Notes: a model not told the origin generated them from the letters alone. 9,352 nucleotides of DNA from Armatimonadota bacterium (GCA_016198805.1 JACQHU010000023.1:1-9352); one strand, 5' to 3'. Shown: positions 1 through 5,152, numbered from the stretch's first letter. Made by a program: numbers and translations.

Positions 1-213
1 CGGTCGATGGTGCTGGACCTGATCCGCCGCCTCTCGCGCGAGCGCCGCACCACCTTCGTGATCGTCGAGCACGACATGGACGTCGTCTTCTCCCTGGCGG
101 AGCGTATCGTGGTCATGAATCGGGGGAAGGTCCTGGCCGACGGTCCCCCGGCCGCCATCCGGGGCAACGCCGAGGTGCGCGAGATCTATCTGGGAGAGGA
201 GTGGGCGGGATGA
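1..213 (+). CDS. livG: Branched-chain amino acid ABC transporter ATP-binding protein LivG, C-terminal fragment
   Basis: The frame is open from the window edge and only the last 70 residues are present. It powers uptake of branched-chain amino acids or similar solutes from the cytoplasmic face of a LivHM-type permease. The visible part has the switch-histidine region VIVEHDMDVV (H24 of the fragment), then AERIVVMNRGKVLADGPP, the usual end of the ATPase core. The tail EVREIYLGEEW matches the LivG C-terminus, where LivF usually ends differently. The Walker and signature motifs lie upstream of the window. Its TGA overlaps the livF ATG in an ATGA junction, so the two are co-translated. LivG rather than another ABC ATPase is inferred from the EHDMD motif and the following livF. 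The actual substrate cannot be read from this fragment. Confidence 0.88.
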   Translation, partial: RSMVLDLIRRLSRERRTTFVIVEHDMDVVFSLAERIVVMNRGKVLADGPPAAIRGNAEVREIYLGEEWAG

Positions 214-971
214 CACTGGGGGACTATCCGGACCCGGCGCCTGCCCGACAGGCGCACACAGCCTCGGCCCCTCTCTTGAAGGTCGACCGCCTGATCGCAG
301 GCTATGGCGATAGCGTGGTCCTGCACGGGATCGCCCTGGACGTGCTGGAAGGCGAGATCGTCAGCCTGCTCGGCCGCAACGGCGCCGGAAAGACCACGAC
401 GCTGCGCAGCATCATGGGGCTCACGTCGCCCCGGGCGGGGCAGGTTCGCTTTCGCGGCGTCGAGATCGGCGGGCGGCCCCCTTATGCGATCGCCCGGCTG
501 GGGATCGGCTACGTTCCGGACGACCGGCGGATCTTCCCCAACCTCACCGTGGAGGAGAACCTGCTCCTGGCGGCGCGGATGAGCACCGGGCGCGGCCGGT
601 GGACCCTCGACCGGGTGTACGACCTGTTCCCCGCTCTCCGTCCGCTCCGCGCGAGCCGCGGCGACCACCTCAGCGGGGGCGAGCAGAAGATGCTGGCGAT
701 CGGCCGGGCGCTGATGAAGGACCCGGACCTGGTGCTGCTAGACGAGCCCGCAGAGGGTCTGGCTCCCCTGGTGGTGAGGCACCTGATCGAGGTCCTGCGC
801 GAGATCCGCGGCACGCGCATCACGCTCCTCATCGCCGATCAGAACCTGAACTTCTGCCGGTGGGTCGCCGATCGCGCCTACGTCATGGAGAAGGGGATGA
901 TTCGCGCCTCGGGCACGATGGAGGCGTTGTGGAAAGATGAACAAGTGATCGCCCGCTACCTGGCCGTGTAG
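210..971 (+). CDS. livF: Branched-chain amino acid ABC transporter ATP-binding protein LivF
   Basis: This is the second ATPase of a LivFGHMK-type importer, 253 residues, with an N-terminal extension of about 20 residues before the core. Motifs are Walker A GRNGAGKT (55-62), the family-typical stretch YVPDDRRIFPNLTVEENL, signature LSGGE (154-158), Walker B LVLLDE (174-179) and DQN (210-212). The last stands at the position of the switch histidine; LivF proteins usually carry Gln there (EQN), so this is normal for the family. The ATG at 210 is preferred because GGAGAGGAG at 193-201 lies at proper distance and because ATGA overlaps the livG stop. A GTG at 201 in the same frame abuts that ribosome site and is less likely. 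Permease and binding-protein genes must lie upstream. Amide or urea uptake is an alternative substrate class. Confidence 0.93.
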   Translation: MTLGDYPDPAPARQAHTASAPLLKVDRLIAGYGDSVVLHGIALDVLEGEIVSLLGRNGAGKTTTLRSIMGLTSPRAGQVRFRGVEIGGRPPYAIARLGIGYVPDDRRIFPNLTVEENLLLAARMSTGRGRWTLDRVYDLFPALRPLRASRGDHLSGGEQKMLAIGRALMKDPDLVLLDEPAEGLAPLVVRHLIEVLREIRGTRITLLIADQNLNFCRWVADRAYVMEKGMIRASGTMEALWKDEQVIARYLAV

Positions 972-976
972 CAGCT

Positions 977-993
977 TTCGAACCTGGCTGGGG
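977..993 (+). repeat. Distal 17-bp direct repeat of tRNA-Gln 3' end (candidate att remnant)
   Basis: The bases ttcgaacctggctgggg match 2248-2264 exactly. Nine of them (tggctgggg) correspond to the last nine bases of tRNA-Gln including CCA, read on the minus strand. The other eight are the sequence just downstream of the tRNA. The repeat begins five bases after the livF stop codon. The two copies, 1271 bp apart and in direct orientation, bracket the toxin-antitoxin genes. That is the classic footprint of integration at a tRNA 3' end, but no integrase is present, so the attachment-site reading is an inference. Confidence 0.6.
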
Positions 994-1014
994 ATCATCA
1001 CAGATCTTCGAACC
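994..1014 (+). repeat. Imperfect 21-bp repeat next to the distal 17-bp repeat
   Basis: It has the pattern atcat, five variable bases, then atcttcgaacc. The same pattern with the same spacing occurs at 2235-2255, with 17 of 21 positions identical. Both copies lie on the inner side of the candidate attachment repeats. They could be integrase arm sites or remnants of a tandem insertion. From here to 1151 I see no gene, RNA or convincing terminator between the convergent livF and PIN genes. Confidence 0.5.
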
Positions 1015-1151
1015 GTCCTCCAAAAGAACCCCCTGCCCGTGGACACCCTCAAGGGACTGATTGGCCAGGTGGCTTAGACTGCCTAAAGGCTGGCACCAGT
1101 CAGCACACGAGCGTTCGGTCCACTCTGCTTTCCCGTGTGGGCCTGCCCGGG

Positions 1152-1544
1152 CTACTGACCTGGCCTGTAAATCTTCAGCCCCGGCACCCGCTGAAAGTGC
1201 CTGTCTGAGGTGAGCAGCGTCAAATCGTAATGGAGGGCCGTTGCCGCAGCGAGCACATCGAGGTCGGGAATGCCCTGCCCGCGGGCCCGTAGGTCGGAAC
1301 GGATTGCCGCAAACCGCTCCATGATCGGGTCGTTGAGATTGAGCGTCCGGAAGGAATGCAGAAACTGTCGGATCTGGTCGAGGGCAACGCGTGGCCGCGG
1401 TCCGAACGCTCCCTCGTAGACCTCCCCAACCGTCACCCAACTGATGAAGAGACCTTCGGGAGCCAGGCGGTCGAGGGTGCTGATTGTGTCTTGTCGCCCA
1501 GCGAGAGCGTGCACAGCCCAATCGGCGTCGAGGAGATAGGGCAT
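1152..1544 (-). CDS. PIN-domain ribonuclease toxin, VapC-like
   Basis: A 130-residue PIN-fold protein, the usual length for a VapC toxin. Such toxins are Mg-dependent ribonucleases, often cutting tRNA or rRNA, held inactive by an antitoxin. The acidic residues expected for metal binding are visible: D6 in MPYLLDAD, E41 in TVGEVYEG, D96 in PDLDVLAAATAL (with D94 beside it) and D114 in LLTSDRHF. The ending RVPGLKIYRP is typical of the family. The frame extends upstream to 1583, but the ATG at 1544 is chosen because it overlaps the antitoxin stop by one base (TAATG) and gives the family N-terminus. There is no good ribosome site of its own, so translational coupling to the antitoxin is likely. 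All catalytic acids are present, so it looks active. The RNA target cannot be read from sequence. Confidence 0.88.
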   Translation of the reverse strand: MPYLLDADWAVHALAGRQDTISTLDRLAPEGLFISWVTVGEVYEGAFGPRPRVALDQIRQFLHSFRTLNLNDPIMERFAAIRSDLRARGQGIPDLDVLAAATALHYDLTLLTSDRHFQRVPGLKIYRPGQ

Positions 1545-1822
1545 TAGGAGGATCCCGCTGGTCTCGACCCTTCTTCCCGCCATCGGTAGATGTTCGCGAT
1601 CAGTTCCTCCGCTTCACTCTCACTGAAGATACCGGTCCTCTCTCGCAGGGCTCGCCGAACCTTCTCTGGGTCGTAGCCAGCCCGGATGTTCTCCTCGGAT
1701 GCTCCTTCGGGCCAGGCCGGCTCCTCAGGGACAATCACCTCGGCCTCTTCCTCCTCCGGAAGATTCACGGGCTCGACTGGTTCGAAGACCCCTCTCCTGT
1801 ACTTGACCCGTATCTTTCTCAT
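1544..1822 (-). CDS. Antitoxin, DUF104/AF2212-like family, partner of the PIN toxin
   Basis: A 92-residue protein. The N-terminal third (MRKIRVKYRRGVFEPVEPVNLPEE) is the DUF104/AF2212-like beta domain. The C-terminal part (EKVRRALRERTG...EAEELIANIYRWREEG) looks like the amphipathic helix with which VapB-type antitoxins cover the toxin active site. Its stop overlaps the toxin start by one base, the normal antitoxin-toxin order. GGAGGA at 1831-1826 precedes the ATG with a short spacer. The middle is acidic and proline-rich (EEEEAEVIVPEEPAWPEG) and probably flexible. It lies 27 bp after the second antitoxin-like gene in the same operon. The pairing with the PIN toxin is inferred from adjacency and family knowledge. 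Confidence 0.82.
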   Translation of the reverse strand: MRKIRVKYRRGVFEPVEPVNLPEEEEAEVIVPEEPAWPEGASEENIRAGYDPEKVRRALRERTGIFSESEAEELIANIYRWREEGSRPAGSS

Positions 1823-1849
1823 AGTTCCTCCAACATTGTGCGAACTGAC

Positions 1850-2092
1850 TCAAAGCACGACTCTCGGACGGCGAATCCGCCTCGCCTCCGCTCCGCGTCT
1901 AAGGAAGGTGTCAACGTCCACAATCCCTGCCCAGCCGCCGGCAGCCTTCTCGAAAGCGTCTGGTTTACCAGAGCGTGGGAGATCAAGGATGGTGACAGTT
2001 ACTTCCTTCCTGGCTTCCAACTCTACGGGTTCTAGAAGCTCTAATAGCCGGTCTCCCTTATAGCGAGCCCGCACCGTCTTACCCACAGCCAT
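1850..2092 (-). CDS. Second antitoxin-like protein, DUF104/AF2212-like, without its own toxin
   Basis: An 80-residue protein that opens with the same beta-domain pattern as its neighbour (KTVRARYKGDRLLELLEPVELEARKEVTVTILDLP). It continues with FEKAAGGWAGIVDVDTFLRRGAEARRIRRPRVVL, a tail common in antitoxins that precede PIN toxins. Here no toxin follows; the next gene is another antitoxin. It has the best ribosome site of the operon (AAGGAGG at 2103-2097) and is the first gene after the promoter at 2116-2144. It may be an orphan whose toxin was lost, or a helper that shares the single toxin or represses the promoter. The two antitoxins differ clearly beyond the N-terminal domain, so a recent tandem copy is unlikely. 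Confidence 0.78.
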   Translation of the reverse strand: MAVGKTVRARYKGDRLLELLEPVELEARKEVTVTILDLPRSGKPDAFEKAAGGWAGIVDVDTFLRRGAEARRIRRPRVVL

Positions 2093-2111
2093 AGAACCTC
2101 CTTCTACTGCA

Positions 2112-2124
2112 GCGCATCATACGC
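2112..2124. promoter_or_regulatory. Candidate operator: imperfect palindrome over the toxin-antitoxin -10 box
   Basis: On the minus strand GCGTATGATGCGC is a 13-base palindrome with five of six arm pairs matching. It is centred inside the TATGAT box. Toxin-antitoxin operons are commonly repressed by their antitoxins at such sites. That this one is an operator is inference. The same half-sites appear at the tRNA-Gln promoter. Confidence 0.4.
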
Positions 2125-2144
2125 TCCTAATAAGGCGGGGTCAA
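2116..2144 (-). promoter_or_regulatory. Sigma70-type promoter of the toxin-antitoxin operon
   Basis: Minus strand: -35 TTGACC (2144-2139), a 17-base spacer and -10 TATGAT (2121-2116), close to consensus on both boxes. Transcription would start near 2109, about 17 bases before the start codon at 2092. The leader contains a strong ribosome site. Confidence 0.75.
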
Positions 2145-2183
2145 TTCGTGTTGTCGCTCGGCGGCGGGAGGGGAAGTCAGGTA

Positions 2184-2197
2184 ACCAGCATGCTGGT
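2184..2197. repeat. Perfect 14-bp palindrome in the tRNA/toxin-antitoxin intergenic region
   Basis: ACCAGCATGCTGGT is fully self-complementary with no loop. It lies about 40 bp upstream of the toxin-antitoxin -35 box and inside the repeat-bounded segment. It resembles a binding site for a dimeric protein, but no regulator gene in the window can be assigned to it. Confidence 0.45.
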
Positions 2198-2214
2198 CGA
2201 GGACAAAGTTCGAA

Positions 2215-2234
2215 GCCCGAGCTCTCGCCCGGGC
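2215..2234 (-). terminator. Hairpin downstream of tRNA-Gln, possible terminator
   Basis: Eight-base arms (GCCCGGGC and GCTCGGGC on the minus strand, one G-U pair) enclose a GAGA tetraloop, 21 bases after the tRNA CCA. The following bases, TTCGAACTTTG, give only a weak U tract. It would suit as terminator or as a stop for 3' processing of the tRNA transcript, before the toxin-antitoxin promoter. Confidence 0.45.
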
Positions 2235-2255
2235 ATCATGTGAAATCTTCGAACC
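2235..2255 (+). repeat. Imperfect 21-bp repeat at the tRNA-proximal end
   Basis: This is the partner of 994-1014: atcat, five unlike bases, atcttcgaacc, same orientation. Its last eight bases are also the first eight of the 17-bp repeat. It lies immediately downstream of the tRNA 3' end. Confidence 0.5.
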
Positions 2256-2264
2256 TGGCTGGGG
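2248..2264 (+). repeat. tRNA-proximal 17-bp direct repeat (candidate att site)
   Basis: Exact copy of 977-993. It covers the last nine bases of the tRNA including CCA and eight bases beyond. The tRNA on this side is intact, as expected when an element integrates at a tRNA 3' end and restores the gene. Confidence 0.6.
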
Positions 2265-2329
2265 GAGGAGGATTCGAACCCCCACTAACGGGTCCAGAGC
2301 CCGTCGTCCTACCCTTAGACGATCCCCCA
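2256..2329 (-). tRNA. trnQ: tRNA-Gln (anticodon CTG)
   Basis: A complete 74-base cloverleaf. The acceptor stem is seven perfect pairs, starting with the U1-A72 pair typical of tRNA-Gln. The D arm is GTC/GAC. The anticodon stem ACGGG/CCCGT holds the loop CTCTGGA, with CTG at 2297-2295, so it reads CAG codons. The variable loop has four bases. The T arm is GGGGG/CCTCC with loop TTCGAAT. Discriminator G and an encoded CCA close the gene. It has its own promoter upstream and lies 99 bases downstream of gltX on the same strand. In bacteria lacking GlnRS, this tRNA is first charged with glutamate by GluRS and then amidated; which route applies here cannot be told from the window. Confidence 0.97.
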
Positions 2330-2338
2330 GCGTGCAGA

Positions 2339-2358
2339 CGCCGCGGGCGTCCGCGGCG
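2339..2358. other. GC-rich hairpin in the tRNA-Gln leader
   Basis: Perfect 8-bp arms CGCCGCGG/CCGCGGCG with a four-base loop. The adjoining GACGCC/GGCGTC palindrome (2337-2351) is a competing fold. It lies between the tRNA-Gln promoter and the mature 5' end, so it is part of the precursor leader. No U run follows on the minus strand, so it is a poor candidate for a gltX terminator. Confidence 0.5.
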
Positions 2359-2382
2359 CTTGAGTATGTGCAGCGCATGTTG

Positions 2383-2412
2383 ATTATACGCAGGGCGTGG
2401 AAACAGGGTCAA
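2383..2412 (-). promoter_or_regulatory. Strong sigma70-type promoter of tRNA-Gln
   Basis: Minus strand: -35 TTGACC (2412-2407), an 18-base spacer and a consensus -10 TATAAT (2388-2383). Transcription would start near 2376 and give a leader of about 47 bases before the tRNA. It begins 17 bases after the gltX stop codon, so the tRNA can be expressed independently of the operon. Confidence 0.82.
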
Positions 2413-2428
2413 GGCACGGTTCCCCGGT

Positions 2429-3898
2429 TTACCCGGCGGCCCGTTCGGCTGCCCGGCGCAGCCGCTCGACCGCCCGATCCCGGCCCAGCAACTCGGTCAA
2501 CTCGAAAAGCCCGGGGCCCGCCGTCTTCCCGGTGAGGGCCACCCGCGCCGGGTGAATCAGCGCTCGAGCGTCCACCCCGGCGCGGGCGCAGACCTCGCGC
2601 AGTGCCTGCTCGATGGCCATCCGCTGGAACGGCTCCAGGCCGGCCAGCGCGTCGGCATAGGCCCGCAGCAGCGGCGCCGACGCCGGGGTCAGGTACTGGG
2701 CTGATGCGGCCGGTTCGTACGCCACGTCCTTGAAGAAGAAGTCGCCGTAGGGGATGATGTCCTGCCCGATCTTCAGACGGTCCCCCACAACCCCGATCAC
2801 TCTGGCCAGGTACCCTCGCATCTCGGGGGTCAGGGTGCCGGGAAGCAGCCCGGCGCGCTGCAGGATGTCCGCGCACAGACCTACCACGCGGTCAAGATCC
2901 GCTTCGATGAGCCGTCGCATGTAGACGCCGTTCAGCCAGGTGAGTTTCTCCAAACCGAAGATCGGTGAGGCCAGGCCGACCTCTTCCACGCGAAAGCCGG
3001 CGATCAGTTCGTTCAGGTCGTACACCTCGCGCTCGGCTTCCGGGTGCCAGGCCATCAGCGCGAAGAAGTTGAGCAGCGCCTCGGGCAGGTATCCCTGCAG
3101 GCGGTAGTCCCGCACCGCGGTGGCGCCGTGCCGCTTGCTGAGCTTCCTTCGATCAGCTCCCAGGATCACCGGCAGGTGGGCGACCACCGGCGGGGTCCAT
3201 TCCAGAGCCTGGTACATGACGAGCTGTTTGGGCGTATTCGAGAGATGCTCGCTGGCCCGGATGATATGGGTGACGCCCATCAGGTGATCGTCGACGACAT
3301 TGGCGAAGTTGTAGAGCGCCGTGCCGTCGGAGCGGACGATGATGTAGTCGTCCAGATGCTCGGGCTCGAACACCACGCGACCCCGGATCAGGTCGTCCAC
3401 GACGATGGGCTCGCGGAGGTGTGTGACCCGCAGCCGCAGCGACGGCCGGCGGCCGGCGGCCTCGAGCGCGGCCTGCTCCTGCGCCGAGCGCCGCAGGCAG
3501 CGGCCCGAGTAGCGGTACGGCCGACGCTGCGCCTCGGCCTGCCGGCGCTCGGCGTCCAGTTCCTCAGCCGTGCAGTAGCACGGATAGGCCGCCCCGCGCT
3601 CGACCAGTTCGCGCGCGTACCGTGTATACAGGTCCGCCCGTTCGGTCTGCCGGTAAGGCCCCACCGGCCCGCCGACATCCGGCCCTTCTTCCCACGTGAT
3701 GCCCAGCCACCGGAAGTCCTGGAAGATCGCGTCCTCGTACGCCTGCGTGGAGCGCGAGCGGTCGGTGTCCTCGATCCTCAGGATGAACGCCCCGCCGCTC
3801 TGCCGTGCGAACAGCCAGTTGAAGAACGCCGTCCAGGCCCCGCCGATGTGCAGATAGCCGGTCGGCGACGGCGCAAAGCGCGTGCGGATAGTGCTCAC
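2429..3898 (-). CDS. gltX: Glutamyl-tRNA synthetase
   Basis: A cytoplasmic class I synthetase of 489 residues, normal length for bacterial GluRS; it attaches glutamate to tRNA-Glu (and, in non-discriminating forms, tRNA-Gln). The N-terminus RFAPSPTGYLHIGG carries the HIGH-type motif (17-20). RIEDTDRS follows at 41-48. The KMSKS-type loop is KLSKR (252-256). The C-terminal third is the helical anticodon-binding region. A C107-x-C109 pair with C134 in GRCLR resembles the zinc cluster of some GluRS enzymes, but the usual fourth ligand (His two residues after the last Cys) is Arg. Position 22 is Trp in GGAWTAFF where GluRS usually has Arg. The GTG start at 3898 fits the family N-terminus; the frame upstream of it overlaps prs and is not coding. 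It lies eight bases after the prs stop with no clear ribosome site, suggesting reinitiation. Confidence 0.95.
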   Translation of the reverse strand: MSTIRTRFAPSPTGYLHIGGAWTAFFNWLFARQSGGAFILRIEDTDRSRSTQAYEDAIFQDFRWLGITWEEGPDVGGPVGPYRQTERADLYTRYARELVERGAAYPCYCTAEELDAERRQAEAQRRPYRYSGRCLRRSAQEQAALEAAGRRPSLRLRVTHLREPIVVDDLIRGRVVFEPEHLDDYIIVRSDGTALYNFANVVDDHLMGVTHIIRASEHLSNTPKQLVMYQALEWTPPVVAHLPVILGADRRKLSKRHGATAVRDYRLQGYLPEALLNFFALMAWHPEAEREVYDLNELIAGFRVEEVGLASPIFGLEKLTWLNGVYMRRLIEADLDRVVGLCADILQRAGLLPGTLTPEMRGYLARVIGVVGDRLKIGQDIIPYGDFFFKDVAYEPAASAQYLTPASAPLLRAYADALAGLEPFQRMAIEQALREVCARAGVDARALIHPARVALTGKTAGPGLFELTELLGRDRAVERLRRAAERAAG

Positions 3899-3906
3899 AG
3901 GACGGC

Positions 3907-4860
3907 TTAGGTGAACAGCAGGCTCACCGACTGGTTGAGGTGGATGCGCCGGATCGCCTCGGCCAGCAGCGGCGCCGCGGACAGCACGGTCATCTTGGGC
4001 AGGAGGCGCTCCGGCGGGACAGGAATGGTGTTGGTGACAATGGCCTCGCGGATCTCCGGCCGGCTGAGCCGCTCCATGGCGGGGCCGGCGAAGACGGCGT
4101 GCGTGGCGCAGACGTGGATCTCTGGAACGCACCCCTTGGCGAGCAGCACGTCGGCGGCCCGGGTGACGGTCCCGGCCGTATCGATAATGTCCTCGATGAG
4201 GATCGGCGTCAGGCCTTCCACGTCGCCGACGACCTGCACCGGTTCCTTGGTGTCGGTCCCGACGCGCCGCTGGAAGATGACCGCCAGGGGCAGGTCGAGC
4301 CGGTCGGCCAGCTGCTTGCTCCTGCGGACGGCCCCGTCGTCGGGCGCGACGACGACACCGTTGGTCAACCCCTTGCGGCCCAGGTAGTCCGCAAACAGCG
4401 GCAGGGCGCGCAGGTGATCGACCGGGATGTTGAAAAAGCCCTCGATCTGCCCGGCGTGGAGGTCGATGGTCAGGACCCGGTGGACGCCAGCGGTCACCAG
4501 GAGATCGGCGACCAGCCGGCCGGTGATCGCCTCGCGGGGCGCGTCCTTTTTGTCCTTCCGCCCGTAGCCGTAGTAGGGGACGACGGCCGTGATTCGCCCG
4601 GCCGACGCGCGCCGCAGCGCGTCGACCATGATGAGCAACTCCATCAGGTGCTCGTTCACCGGGTGGCAGGTCGACTGGATGACGAAGATGTCCTCGCCGC
4701 GCGCGTTTTCCTCGTACCGGCAGTAGATCTCGCCGTCCGCGAAGCGCATCAGGGTCACGCGCCCCGTCGGCAGGTGCAGGTAATCGGCGATCTCTTTCCC
4801 CAGGGTAGGAACCGAGGACCCGCAGAAGAGTTTCAGTTCACCGTAGCCGGTGTTGCTCAT
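3907..4860 (-). CDS. prs: Ribose-phosphate pyrophosphokinase (PRPP synthetase)
   Basis: This enzyme makes PRPP from ribose 5-phosphate and ATP for nucleotide, His and Trp synthesis. At 317 residues it is the normal class I length. Visible elements are the ATP region YGRKDKKDAPREAITGR (99-115), DLHAGQIEGFF with H135, and the ribose-5-phosphate loop EDIIDTAGT (223-231). The end SVSLLF is canonical. Differences from the Bacillus enzyme are Q197 where the catalytic Lys of the DKRRP segment stands, APDDGAV where SPDHGGV is usual, and K102 for Gln in the RQD motif. R198 and R199 are kept. The ATG at 4860 overlaps the spoVS stop by one base (TGATG) and lacks a ribosome site of its own, so translation is probably coupled. 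gltX follows after a few bases. I consider it a true but divergent PRPP synthetase. Confidence 0.93.
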   Translation of the reverse strand: MSNTGYGELKLFCGSSVPTLGKEIADYLHLPTGRVTLMRFADGEIYCRYEENARGEDIFVIQSTCHPVNEHLMELLIMVDALRRASAGRITAVVPYYGYGRKDKKDAPREAITGRLVADLLVTAGVHRVLTIDLHAGQIEGFFNIPVDHLRALPLFADYLGRKGLTNGVVVAPDDGAVRRSKQLADRLDLPLAVIFQRRVGTDTKEPVQVVGDVEGLTPILIEDIIDTAGTVTRAADVLLAKGCVPEIHVCATHAVFAGPAMERLSRPEIREAIVTNTIPVPPERLLPKMTVLSAAPLLAEAIRRIHLNQSVSLLFT

Positions 4861-5132
4861 CAGCGCGGGTTACGCGCCTCGACCAGGAATTTGATCGCCG
4901 TCCGCTCCTCGCCATCGATTTCGACCTTGGTGAATGCCGGGATGGTGATGAGGTCGATCCCGTTGGGGGCGACAAATCCACGGCTGATGGCGATGGCCTT
5001 CACCGCCTGATTCACGGCCCCGGCGCCCACCGCCTGGAGCTCGACCACCCCTTTCTCGCGCAAGACCGCTGCGACCGCTCCCGCGACAGCCTTCGGTTTG
5101 GAGTCTGCGGAAACCTTAAGCACCTCCGGCAT
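4860..5132 (-). CDS. spoVS: Stage V sporulation protein S
   Basis: A 90-residue SpoVS protein, near the usual 86, with the family pattern along its length: LKVSADSKPKAVAGAVA, EKGVVELQAVGAGAVNQAVKA, RGFVAPNGIDLITIPAF and IDGEERTAIKFLVE. In Bacillus it affects septation and coat assembly in sporulation. It is also found in non-sporulating groups such as Thermus, where it is thought to bind nucleic acid through an Alba-like fold. Its presence therefore does not prove spore formation. The ATG at 5132 has GGGAGG about eleven bases upstream (5149-5144), a rather long spacing. It follows csaB by 66 bp, the longest gap in the downstream part of the run, and that gap holds a tandem repeat. It overlaps prs by one base. 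Confidence 0.95.
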   Translation of the reverse strand: MPEVLKVSADSKPKAVAGAVAAVLREKGVVELQAVGAGAVNQAVKAIAISRGFVAPNGIDLITIPAFTKVEIDGEERTAIKFLVEARNPR

Positions 5133-5152
5133 GGTGACCAGTGCCTCCCACG

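Noticed and set aside
1015..1151. Possible integrase remnant or terminator between livF and the PIN gene
   Set aside because: Translations show no integrase motif, and the short inverted repeats (for example TTAG/CTAA at about 1074-1086) are too weak and lack a U tract.
883..1521. Long minus-strand frame over the livF end and the PIN gene
   Set aside because: It overlaps two genes with clear families and its own translation has no recognisable domain; it is a high-GC shadow frame.
2127..2378. Small minus-strand frame running through tRNA-Gln
   Set aside because: It is read straight through a complete tRNA gene and its leader; such frames are a known artefact.
3899..4132. Upstream extension of the gltX reading frame overlapping prs
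   Set aside because: The extension is Arg/Ala/Pro-rich, overlaps prs in another frame, and the GluRS family N-terminus begins at the GTG at 3898.
3044..5010. Long plus-strand frames opposite gltX, prs and spoVS
   Set aside because: They are antisense to conserved genes, and their Arg/Ala/Gly-rich translations show no family pattern.
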